From NCBI GenBank assembly GCA_003506795.1, contig DNYO01000174.1, forward strand, positions 1 to 5,237: 5,237 nucleotides of DNA, given 5' to 3'. The notes under the pieces are model-generated. The model was not told where the DNA came from, searched no databases, and saw only the letters and a program-made list of their open reading frames with translations. Positions 1-5,237 of the stretch are shown here, one piece after another. The first letter of the stretch is position 1, and the number at the start of each line of letters is the position of its first letter. Made by a program: the position numbers and the translations under genes. The stretch comes from Deltaproteobacteria bacterium. Its GTDB lineage: Bacteria; Desulfobacterota; Syntrophorhabdia; Syntrophorhabdales; Syntrophorhabdaceae.

Positions 1-1233
1 GAGAGCCTTGTCTGTACTGATCTTTTTACTTCGCAACTCCTTGATGCTGGTGGCCTTCTGAAGCTCAACCCACCCGTGCGGAATACCTGACGGTACCCTT
101 CCCCGGAAAAGAGCGGCATAGACCTCATATTCTTCGCCGGGAATGAAATCCCAGCAGTCAAGCCGGTAATCCGTTATCTGGAAAATGTACTGCGGATCAC
201 CGCTCTTCGGGCAGAAGACCTCTCTGAGATCCCGAATCTCCTCAACCGTGAACGGCGGTGAAAACTCCTTTGCCATGCCTCGCCATCCCCCGCTATGGAA
301 TCGGTAGGCATAGGGAACAAGCCTGGCAATGTCATAGGTAAAATCGTCTTTGAAGTTGTAAGGGCCCTTGTATCTGAGCACCTGCATATAGATCTTTGAT
401 CTTTGCCCGAAAAATCCGGAATCGGGATACAGGGTCCCTGCCTCCGCGCGGTACAATTTGGACGAAGAACTCAGCTCGATTCCAACGCCGGTGCCGAGTG
501 TGAAGATTCCGTGCACGTCCTGCCAGATGTCATCCGTGATGGAGCCCGGAAGTACGAGAATCATCTCGACCATACCTTTGCCCCCTATCAGGTTGGATGT
601 CTTTAGCGGGTAGTATATCTTTTCCGTGGTGAAGCTGTATATCAGGGGCTCGACAAATCGTGTTTTGTCAGCAACCTTCACGTAATCGAAAACAAAGTGG
701 TTGTATCCCCTCTTCATGTAGTCCCGGGCATTCGTGAGGACACCGGACAGTCTCCGGCTGTCTGCTTCGACGCCTTTACCCCTGAAAAAACCATCGAGCC
801 ACCGGGCAAATTCATCTATGTCGTTGATCTTTATAGCGGTGACATCGTGGAGCCCGATCTTTTCCGAAAAATGTATCTCCACGGGAGCAGTCGCCGTTCC
901 TGGCGCGCCGCCCTTCGTTGCGACATCACCGACCAAAAAAACCAGGCCTTTTTCGGTAATAAGCCTTGCAGCCGCCTTGAAAGGATCTGAGTTTGCCAGG
1001 GTCACCTTTGGCTCGGACGGCAATGGTATGAATTCCAGAAGATCGATCTCGCTGCTCGCCTTCAGTTCCGTTCCCAGGATCAGGACCTCCCGGGTCCCAT
1101 TGTGGAAAATGATCGCCTTTTGCGATTCCTGGGTGAGGCTGACATCTTGCTGCCACATTACGGGACCCCTGTCGGCCCCGGCCGAATTGACAAAACCGAG
1201 TACTATGGCAAGTACCAGCATAATATTCTTCAT
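1..1233 (-). CDS. Secreted DUF2330-like protein of unknown function (3' end beyond the window)
   Basis: I translated the minus strand by hand from an ATG at 1233-1231. It stays open for 411 codons to the left edge, so the C-terminus is missing. The start is backed by an AGGAG ribosome binding site five bases upstream. Residues 1-20 form a Sec signal peptide (K2, then a hydrophobic run ILMVLAIVLGFV-like in character, ending S-A-G-A with likely cleavage before D21). The mature N-terminus (about 28-75) contains SQKAIIFHNGTREVLILGTE followed by a segment ending FIPLPSEPKV. This 'injected-signal, then proline-rich P-x-P' layout recalls the DUF2330 family of exported proteins. That assignment rests on memory of the family pattern, not a search. 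Two cysteines, C341 and C360, could form a disulfide in the periplasm. No catalytic motif is recognised, so no reaction is proposed. It is divergent from the WG-repeat gene and its neighbours on the left are not visible. Confidence 0.85.
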   Translation of the reverse strand, partial: MKNIMLVLAIVLGFVNSAGADRGPVMWQQDVSLTQESQKAIIFHNGTREVLILGTELKASSEIDLLEFIPLPSEPKVTLANSDPFKAAARLITEKGLVFLVGDVATKGGAPGTATAPVEIHFSEKIGLHDVTAIKINDIDEFARWLDGFFRGKGVEADSRRLSGVLTNARDYMKRGYNHFVFDYVKVADKTRFVEPLIYSFTTEKIYYPLKTSNLIGGKGMVEMILVLPGSITDDIWQDVHGIFTLGTGVGIELSSSSKLYRAEAGTLYPDSGFFGQRSKIYMQVLRYKGPYNFKDDFTYDIARLVPYAYRFHSGGWRGMAKEFSPPFTVEEIRDLREVFCPKSGDPQYIFQITDYRLDCWDFIPGEEYEVYAALFRGRVPSGIPHGWVELQKATSIKELRSKKISTDKAL

Positions 1234-1238
1234 TATCG

Positions 1239-1243
1239 CTCCT
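1239..1243 (-). promoter_or_regulatory. Ribosome binding site of the DUF2330-like gene
   Basis: The minus strand reads AGGAG here, followed by five bases and then the ATG at 1233-1231. The motif is a close match to the anti-Shine-Dalgarno consensus at normal spacing. It fixes the start of the leftward gene, which a longer overlapping minus-strand frame might otherwise obscure. Confidence 0.75.
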
Positions 1244-1375
1244 GTTTGGCCTGCTCTTGGACCATTCTTTTCCACTGTTTAATTCAACACCATTCGCTTG
1301 CGGCATGTCCACAGCTTTATCGAACCTCGCCGGCTCTCGTGCGGCAACCTTGAAAATTGAGATCATCCGGCCGTC

Positions 1376-1405
1376 AAAAAAGTTCCCCGAAAAGTCCGGG
1401 AAACT
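1376..1405 (-). terminator. Intrinsic terminator or attenuator hairpin, minus-strand direction
   Basis: Read on the minus strand, positions 1404-1395 pair with 1391-1382 around a three-base loop (1394-1392). An extra A-U pair (1405/1381) extends the stem, and five T residues (1380-1376) follow. Two positions in the stem pair only as G-U wobbles in minus-strand RNA (1385/1401 and 1390/1396). In plus-strand RNA they would be C-A and A-C mismatches, and no T-tract follows on that strand. Both facts point to function in leftward RNA. No annotated minus-strand gene ends here. It may therefore be a leader attenuator for the DUF2330-like gene, the end of a short antisense or small RNA, or an insulator against antisense transcription from the WG-repeat gene. 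The structure is visible; the role is inferred. Confidence 0.55.
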
Positions 1406-1428
1406 CTGAATTTGTGCCGTCTTTAGTC

Positions 1429-1457
1429 TTTTTCGGCTCAGGCGGATGTGATATGAT
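1429..1457 (+). promoter_or_regulatory. Candidate sigma70 promoter with extended -10 for the WG-repeat gene
   Basis: A TATGAT hexamer at 1452-1457 differs from the TATAAT consensus at one position. It is directly preceded by TG plus one base (1449-1451), the extended -10 signature. A poor -35-like TTTTTC lies at 1429-1434 with a 17-base spacer, as expected when an extended -10 compensates. Transcription would start near 1464, giving a leader of about 46 bases before the ATG at 1510. This is pattern matching by eye without start-site data. Confidence 0.5.
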
Positions 1458-1494
1458 TACAACCGTAACCGGCTGATGCCGTAAGACATCGATT

Positions 1495-1503
1495 AAGAGG
1501 TGA
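1495..1503 (+). promoter_or_regulatory. Strong ribosome binding site of the WG-repeat gene
   Basis: AAGAGGTGA is close to a full Shine-Dalgarno match and sits six bases before the ATG at 1510. It supports that start codon and suggests efficient translation. Confidence 0.8.
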
Positions 1504-1509
1504 CCGATC

Positions 1510-2520
1510 ATGAAACGAACCATTCATCTGTGTGCCGCATCGATCCTGCTGTCGGTTCTTGCCGTCTTCTGTCTTGCGACCGTCGCCCGTTCGCAACTCG
1601 ATATAGAAGATCGGGAAAAAGCCGGGCTCTTTGCCATGGTCCAGAACGGAAAATGGGGTTTCATCGACAGGACAGGTAAAACAGTTATCGCCCCCGGCTA
1701 CGATGCAGCCCATCCGTTTACCGAAGGCCTTGCCCGCGTGCAGCTGGAAGGAAAATGGGGATATACAGACAAAAAGGGCACGATGGTCATCAAACCTCAG
1801 TTCGCTGCGGCGGACCGCTTTTCCGATGGTCTTGCCGAAGTGTCGATCGGCGGAAAGTTTGCCTATATTGACAGGATGGGGAAGGTAATCATCGACGCAC
1901 GTTTTGACGACTCGGCCGTCTTCTCCGAAGGCCTCGCCGGGGTAAAAATACGCGGCAAATGGGGCTTTATCGATAAAACGGGAAAGACCGTCATCGAGGC
2001 ACAGTACAATGACGTTCAGCGCTTCAGTGAGGGTTTGGCCGGCGTGCTCGTCGGTAAGAAATTCGGGTATATCGACAGGACCGGCAGGATGGTCATCGAA
2101 CCGAAGTATGATTTCGCCCTTCCCTTTACAGAAGGGCTCGCTCCAGTGGTAATAGACAAGAAGTTCGGTTTTATCGACAAGACAGGCAGTATTGTCATAA
2201 AACCGCAGTTCAGGAATGCCAACCGCTTTTCCGAAGGTCTCGCGAGGGTGCAGATCGGCAGGAAATGGGGCTTTATCGATAAGACTGGTGCCACGGTCAT
2301 AACCCCCCGGTTCGACAAGGTGAACCGTTTCACCGAAGGTCTGGCGGGTGCGCAGACGGGCAAGAAGTGGGGGTATATCGACCGTTCGGGAAGCTATGTC
2401 ATCGATGCGCGGTACGATTTTTGCGACCCTTTCTTCGAGGGTCTAGCACGCGTGCAGGCCGGCAACAAATGGGGCTACATCGACGGGACGGGAAAGTATA
2501 TCCTTGAACCGACGGAATAG
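1510..2520 (+). CDS. Exported WG-repeat protein (eight full and one partial repeat)
   Basis: The 336-residue product begins with a Sec signal peptide: K2 and R3, a hydrophobic core from about 7 to 25, and likely cleavage after A-R-S at 28. The cysteine at 21 lacks a lipobox. A ten-residue linker follows, and everything from residue 39 onward is tandem repeat. The units span exactly 34 residues: 39-72, 73-106, 107-140, 141-174, 175-208, 209-242, 243-276 and 277-310. A 26-residue partial unit (311-336) closes the protein. The consensus is GLA-V, then KWGFIDKTGK, a V-I-x-P strand, and a closing Y/F-D with F-S/T-E. This matches the WG-containing repeat family (Pfam WG_beta_rep). Such repeats are thought to form beta-rich, propeller-like scaffolds, usually with no known catalytic role, so ligand or partner binding in the periplasm is only inferred. 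Start choice is supported by the strong ribosome binding site. The next gene follows in the same direction with no visible terminator between them. Confidence 0.93.
   Translation: MKRTIHLCAASILLSVLAVFCLATVARSQLDIEDREKAGLFAMVQNGKWGFIDRTGKTVIAPGYDAAHPFTEGLARVQLEGKWGYTDKKGTMVIKPQFAAADRFSDGLAEVSIGGKFAYIDRMGKVIIDARFDDSAVFSEGLAGVKIRGKWGFIDKTGKTVIEAQYNDVQRFSEGLAGVLVGKKFGYIDRTGRMVIEPKYDFALPFTEGLAPVVIDKKFGFIDKTGSIVIKPQFRNANRFSEGLARVQIGRKWGFIDKTGATVITPRFDKVNRFTEGLAGAQTGKKWGYIDRSGSYVIDARYDFCDPFFEGLARVQAGNKWGYIDGTGKYILEPTE
1624..2517 (+). repeat. Tandem array of 102-bp coding units (WG repeats)
   Basis: Eight complete in-frame 102-bp units run from 1624 to 2439, and a 78-bp partial unit covers 2440-2517. 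Periodicity is exact at the protein level, with no insertion or deletion between units. The DNA copies have diverged, especially at third codon positions, so this looks like an old array kept by selection rather than a recent expansion. Six units keep the tryptophan-glycine pair (units 1, 2, 4, 7, 8, 9), unit 3 has F-A, and units 5 and 6 have F-G. Confidence 0.92.
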
Positions 2521-2531
2521 CGATTTATAGT
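2504..2531 (+). promoter_or_regulatory. Weak candidate promoter for the transglycosylase-like gene
   Basis: TTGAAC at 2504-2509 and TATAGT at 2526-2531 are separated by 16 bases. The -10 differs from consensus at one position and the -35 at two. The -35 lies within the last codons of the WG-repeat gene. If real, it would let the downstream gene be transcribed independently, with a leader of about 50 bases. Cotranscription from the upstream promoter remains equally possible. Confidence 0.3.
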
Positions 2532-2566
2532 ATCACCGCTTTCAAGATTGACACAAAAAAATATTT

Positions 2567-2572
2567 GAAGGA
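2567..2572 (+). promoter_or_regulatory. GAAGGA Shine-Dalgarno-like motif before the transglycosylase-like gene
   Basis: This is the only good purine-rich ribosome binding motif near the start. It is 16 bases from the ATG at 2589, which is too far for normal spacing. It is seven bases from an in-frame CTG at 2580, which is ideal spacing but a rare start codon. The in-frame TTG at 2565 has no ribosome binding site. All three starts leave a usable signal peptide, so the sequence does not settle the choice. Confidence 0.4.
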
Positions 2573-2588
2573 ACCGCCTCTGAAAATC

Positions 2589-3821
2589 ATGAAGGATAAG
2601 ACCTGCCTGTTCCTGTTCCTCTTTCTGTGCCTGTTCGTCCTCGCATCTTTCCACACACCCGTCCCCTCCTGCGCCCAAACGGCCGAGGACAGTGAAGGCT
2701 ATGAAGACGGAGATGGTGACATGGAAGTCGAGGATTCGATCGAGTTTCAGTCTCCGGCCGGTGAGCGGGACCTGATAAATTTTGATATATTTGAAGATAT
2801 TTCCCGGGCGAGGGCCCGCCTCGAGAAAATGAGCTGCGGATTCAACGTGGTGAGATCGAAAACGGTAAAGAAGGTAAAGAAGGGCAAGAGATGGAAGACC
2901 CAGGTAACGTGGGGAAAGAACGAACTCGGCGGGTTCACTATCCTTCTAGCCCTTCTGAACGTGCAAAACAGGGAGATACAGGTCGTGAGGGTCCATCCCC
3001 GGCTTGGCGCCCGCTCGGACCGCGGCGTTATCGAACCGGGCAAAGCGAACGGCGTCAATACGAAGTTCACCATCCTTTATCCCGAACGCCATGTCGTACT
3101 CGCCCTCAAGAGGCCGGTACGCAGCGGCTCGACATTCAAGGAAGTCATATACACCCCTTATTCGGAGGGCATTGATACACCCGCCGTACGAAAGGCGGGC
3201 ATGGACTACCTGAAAAACATCATTGCCGGAGCGAAGGACGACCTTCTTCGCAGACGCGTCCGACCCCGTTCCTGCGACAGCTTCATCGATAACGATATTT
3301 CCGTTGTACTGGCCATCATCGAGCATATCGATCCCGGGAAATTTTCCAGCGGAAAGTACACAACGGAAAAGCTGATCAACGAAACGCTTGTCATCCTGGG
3401 AACCAACAAGCACAACGCTTATCGATACTCCAGATCGAAGGCGGGGGCCATGGGCCTGTTCCAGTTCATCCCCGGCACGTACAAGAGGGTGTCGAACCTT
3501 TACCCGCAGGCGGGCCTGACAAAAGACTTCGTCCGCGGAATGGAAGACCACGAGAACGCCGCCAAGGCCTCATTCCTTCTTTTTGACGCAGACATGAACG
3601 TGCTCGGCGACCCCAGGAAACAACGTCTCCTGGACGACCCCGCGGCAATGGGCAGGTTTTTGGCCTCGGCCTACAACTGCGGACCGGGCAGAACGCGGAG
3701 CAGCATGGAACGGCACGGCGAAAATTGGCCTTCGGCCGTTCCCTCAGAGACGCAGACCTACCTGCAAAAATTCGACGCCGTCCTTAGCTGGTATCGCACC
3801 GAAGCCCTGCTCTACCGCTAA
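2589..3821 (+). CDS. Exported lytic-transglycosylase-like protein (SLT fold) with unknown N-terminal region
   Basis: Counting from the ATG at 2589, the product has 410 residues. A Sec signal peptide covers about 1-29 (K2, K4, a phenylalanine/leucine-rich core, likely cleavage after S-C-A). An acidic linker (33-52, 11 of 20 residues D or E) and a basic patch (91-103, 8 of 13 K or R) follow. The region to about 230 matches no family I recognise. The C-terminal 180 residues carry the marks of the goose-lysozyme-like SLT fold: candidate catalytic E265 in INET, SKAGAMGLFQFIPGTY at 283-298 (canonical AGAMGLMQ), and AYNCGPG at 361-367 (canonical AYNAGPG). Such enzymes cleave the MurNAc-GlcNAc bond of peptidoglycan to form 1,6-anhydro products in the periplasm. 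E265 lies about 20 residues before AGAMG, roughly ten more than usual, so activity is inferred rather than certain. Start choice is open: in-frame TTG 2565 and CTG 2580 are alternatives. It lies 68 bp after the WG-repeat gene and converges on glgP. Confidence 0.85.
   Translation: MKDKTCLFLFLFLCLFVLASFHTPVPSCAQTAEDSEGYEDGDGDMEVEDSIEFQSPAGERDLINFDIFEDISRARARLEKMSCGFNVVRSKTVKKVKKGKRWKTQVTWGKNELGGFTILLALLNVQNREIQVVRVHPRLGARSDRGVIEPGKANGVNTKFTILYPERHVVLALKRPVRSGSTFKEVIYTPYSEGIDTPAVRKAGMDYLKNIIAGAKDDLLRRRVRPRSCDSFIDNDISVVLAIIEHIDPGKFSSGKYTTEKLINETLVILGTNKHNAYRYSRSKAGAMGLFQFIPGTYKRVSNLYPQAGLTKDFVRGMEDHENAAKASFLLFDADMNVLGDPRKQRLLDDPAAMGRFLASAYNCGPGRTRSSMERHGENWPSAVPSETQTYLQKFDAVLSWYRTEALLYR
2864..2890 (+). 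repeat. Short in-frame 9-bp tandem repeat encoding a basic patch
   Basis: GGTAAAGAA occurs twice exactly (2864-2872 and 2873-2881), followed by a degenerate third copy, GGGCAAGAG (2882-2890). The copies encode VKK, VKK and GKR within the transglycosylase-like protein. The unit length is a multiple of three, so gain or loss of a copy would keep the frame and change the charge of this patch. Confidence 0.75.
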
Positions 3822-3920
3822 ATACCCTCCGTTCCTTCACCGGACCGACGAATCGAAACCACACAGCGACGGAAGACCCGAAGCCACCCCGCCAGACACC
3901 GACCCCGACGCATAAATCGG
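3822..3920. other. Convergent intergenic spacer, C-rich and nearly free of T
   Basis: These 99 bases separate two convergent genes, yet no GC-rich hairpin followed by a T-tract is visible in either direction. From 3854 to 3912 the plus strand has no T at all, and C outnumbers G by nearly two to one over 3841-3912. C-rich, G-poor RNA is the type Rho binds, so Rho-dependent termination of the rightward transcript is a reasonable inference. Nothing here proves it. Confidence 0.5.
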
Positions 3921-5237
3921 TTAGAAACTGTCAGTTACAGAGCTGCCGGAGCTCACTTTCCAGATTTTTTCCGCATACTCCAGGATGGAACGATCGGAAG
4001 AGAATTTGCCCGTCCTGGCGACGTTGAGAATCGACATGCGCGCCCACCGGTCGGCGTCCCGGTATGCATCGTTTAACTGTTCCTGGCAATCGATGTAGGA
4101 TTGATAGTCTGCCAGCAGCATGTATTCGTCGCGATTAAGGAGAGAATCGATGAGAGGTCTGAAAAGAGTATTGTCTCCACTGGAGAAATGCCCGGAAGCG
4201 ATGAGATCGAGGACCTCTCTGAGTTCTGCGTTGCTTTCATAATTGCCCCTGGGATCGTAGTCTTTTGATTTCAGCTCCCATACCTCTGCCGCATTCAGTC
4301 CGAAAAGGAAAAAGTTTTCGGGGCCTACCTCCTCAAGGATCTCGACATTCGCCCCGTCAAGGGTACCGATGGTAAGCGCGCCGTTCATGGAAAACTTCAT
4401 GTTCCCCGTGCCCGACGCCTCCTTGCCGGCCGTGGAGATCTGCTCCGAAACGTCTGCAGCCGGGTATATGCATTGGCCGTTCTTGACGTTGAAATCCGGG
4501 AAGAAGATAACTTTGAGACGCTCCGCCACGTCGGGATCGTTGTTTACCACGGCGGCAATCGACGTGATGAGCTTGATGATCAATTTTGCCATGAAGTAGC
4601 CGGGGGCGGCTTTTCCGCCGAAGATCACCGTACGGGAGGGTATATCCGCTCCGGGATCTTTTTTGAGCTTGAGATAGTGATAGACGACATGGAGGGCATT
4701 GAGATGCTGCCGCTTGTATTCATGGATCCGTTTGACCTGAATGTCGAACATACTCTCGGGGTCCACGATCGTGCCGGTTCGTTCTTTAATGAGGCGGGCC
4801 AAAACCTGTTTGTTTTCATGTTTCACCCTTCGCCAGGCCCGTCTGAACTCTCCGTCATCCGCGAAACCCTCGATCTTGCGGATCTCGTTCTGGCAATTGC
4901 AGATCCAACCTTCGCCGATGGCATCGGTGATGAGCTTCGACATTGCGGGGTTGCTCAGCACCATCCATCGCCGCGGCGTGACACCGTTCGTAACATTAAG
5001 GAACTTCTCCGGGGTCAGGTCATGGAAATCCTTCATCACGGTCTTCTGCAGCAATTCCGTGTGCAGCGCGGCCACCCCGTTCACACTGTGGCTCCCTACG
5101 GTGGCCAGATGCGCCATGCGCACAAACCTGCCGCCCGTTTCATCGATGATGGAAAGGCGGCATACCCGATCGTCATCGCCGGGATAGGCGGCCCGGACAT
5201 CATCCAGAAAACGCCGGTTTATTTCAAAAATGATCTC
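3921..5237 (-). CDS. glgP: Glycogen phosphorylase, C-terminal half (5' end beyond the window)
   Basis: The minus-strand frame is open from the right edge to a TAA at 3923-3921, giving 438 visible residues of a family usually 800-850 long. The N-terminal half is missing because the window ends, not because the gene is broken. The enzyme removes terminal alpha-1,4 glucose units from glycogen or maltodextrin by phosphorolysis, releasing glucose-1-phosphate in the cytoplasm. Diagnostic motifs appear in family order. They are EINRRFL at the left end, VRMAHLATVGSHSVNGVAAL (37-57 region), NVTNGVTPRRW, VKRIHEYKRQ (phosphate-site basic residues), FGGKAAPGY, PAADVSEQISTAG, and EASGTGNMKF. In that last motif the lysine at visible residue 281 (codon 4397-4395) corresponds to the pyridoxal-phosphate lysine. 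DGANVEI follows. A GTG at 5123 is an internal valine of the family's V-R-M-A motif, not the start. The C-terminus ends near the usual A-E-x-I-W element. MalP-type maltodextrin preference cannot be excluded from this half. Confidence 0.96.
   Translation of the reverse strand, partial: EIIFEINRRFLDDVRAAYPGDDDRVCRLSIIDETGGRFVRMAHLATVGSHSVNGVAALHTELLQKTVMKDFHDLTPEKFLNVTNGVTPRRWMVLSNPAMSKLITDAIGEGWICNCQNEIRKIEGFADDGEFRRAWRRVKHENKQVLARLIKERTGTIVDPESMFDIQVKRIHEYKRQHLNALHVVYHYLKLKKDPGADIPSRTVIFGGKAAPGYFMAKLIIKLITSIAAVVNNDPDVAERLKVIFFPDFNVKNGQCIYPAADVSEQISTAGKEASGTGNMKFSMNGALTIGTLDGANVEILEEVGPENFFLFGLNAAEVWELKSKDYDPRGNYESNAELREVLDLIASGHFSSGDNTLFRPLIDSLLNRDEYMLLADYQSYIDCQEQLNDAYRDADRWARMSILNVARTGKFSSDRSILEYAEKIWKVSSGSSVTDSF

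Larger units (their letters stand above)
1234..1509. other. Divergent intergenic region between the leftward and rightward genes
   Basis: These 276 bases separate two divergently transcribed genes for secreted proteins. They hold the ribosome binding sites of both genes, an extended -10 promoter for the rightward gene, and a minus-strand terminator-like hairpin at 1376-1405. The 142 bases between that hairpin and the leftward ATG contain no convincing promoter that I could find by eye. The leftward promoter is therefore either weak, uses an alternative sigma factor, or lies to the right of the hairpin. No coding frame here looks genuine. Confidence 0.7.

Noticed and set aside
734..1282. Plus-strand open frame of 182 codons antisense to the DUF2330-like gene
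   Set aside because: Its serine-, proline- and leucine-rich composition is typical of an antisense shadow, and it has no motif or plausible ribosome binding site.
926..1366. Minus-strand open frame of 146 codons beginning upstream of the DUF2330-like start
   Set aside because: It overlaps the DUF2330-like gene on the same strand in another frame. It lacks a signal peptide or any recognisable motif, and its start has no ribosome binding site, whereas the competing frame has a signal peptide and AGGAG.
1372..1377. Minus-strand TTGACG as a -35 for the DUF2330-like gene
   Set aside because: The bases at 16-18 spacing do not resemble a -10, and the hexamer overlaps the T-tract of the terminator-like hairpin.
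1470..1481. Small CGGC-TGAT-GCCG hairpin in the leader of the WG-repeat gene
   Set aside because: A four-base-pair stem is too short to propose a regulatory RNA structure.
2016..2363. Minus-strand open frame with apparent internal repeats
   Set aside because: The repetition is simply the complement of the WG-repeat array on the plus strand.
2548..2553. Perfect -35 hexamer TTGACA on the plus strand before the transglycosylase-like gene
   Set aside because: No acceptable -10 lies 16-18 bases downstream; that region is GC-rich and falls in the start region of the gene.
2664..2675. V-P-S-C as a possible lipobox in the transglycosylase-like protein (C28)
   Set aside because: Proline at the -2 position is not typical of a lipobox, and S-C-A gives a good signal peptidase I site instead. 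Membrane-bound transglycosylases exist, so this is not fully excluded.
2946..3551. Minus-strand open frame of 201 codons
   Set aside because: It is antisense to the transglycosylase-like gene, which has a signal peptide and SLT motifs; the antisense frame has none.
5121..5123. GTG as the start of the phosphorylase gene
   Set aside because: The frame continues upstream to the window edge with conserved phosphorylase sequence, and the GTG encodes the internal valine of a conserved motif.
4741..5187. Plus-strand open frame of 148 codons
   Set aside because: It is antisense to unmistakable glycogen phosphorylase sequence.

Overview
The window looks like ordinary chromosome from a Gram-negative bacterium of moderate to fairly high GC. 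The style of the proteins suggests a Desulfobacterota/deltaproteobacterial-type genome: a secreted DUF2330-like protein, a secreted WG-repeat protein, and a glycogen phosphorylase with bacterial-type motifs. That lineage guess is an inference from remembered family resemblance and is weak. I see no RNA genes, CRISPR arrays, insertion sequences, integrases or origins.

Layout. Positions 1-1233 (minus) hold the first 411 codons of a secreted protein whose 3' end lies beyond the left edge. A 276-bp divergent intergenic region (1234-1509) carries a likely extended -10 promoter for the rightward genes. It also holds a hairpin plus T-tract that makes sense only as a minus-strand intrinsic terminator or attenuator. 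Positions 1510-2520 (plus) encode an exported protein built almost entirely of eight complete 34-residue WG repeats and a ninth partial one. About 70 bp later, 2589-3821 (plus) encodes an exported lytic-transglycosylase-like protein with an uncharacterised N-terminal region. After a 99-bp C-rich, almost T-free spacer, 3921-5237 (minus) is the C-terminal half of glycogen phosphorylase, whose 5' end lies beyond the right edge.

How the genes relate. The three left-hand genes all encode proteins with Sec-type signal peptides, so their products probably act in the periplasm or at the envelope. The WG-repeat and transglycosylase genes run in the same direction with no visible terminator between them. 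They may be cotranscribed, although a second promoter candidate sits at the end of the first. Glycogen phosphorylase is a cytoplasmic storage-carbon enzyme transcribed convergently and is probably unrelated to its neighbours. I found no strong evidence for a new multi-gene system. The best leads are the diverged transglycosylase and the unexplained minus-strand terminator upstream of the DUF2330-like gene.
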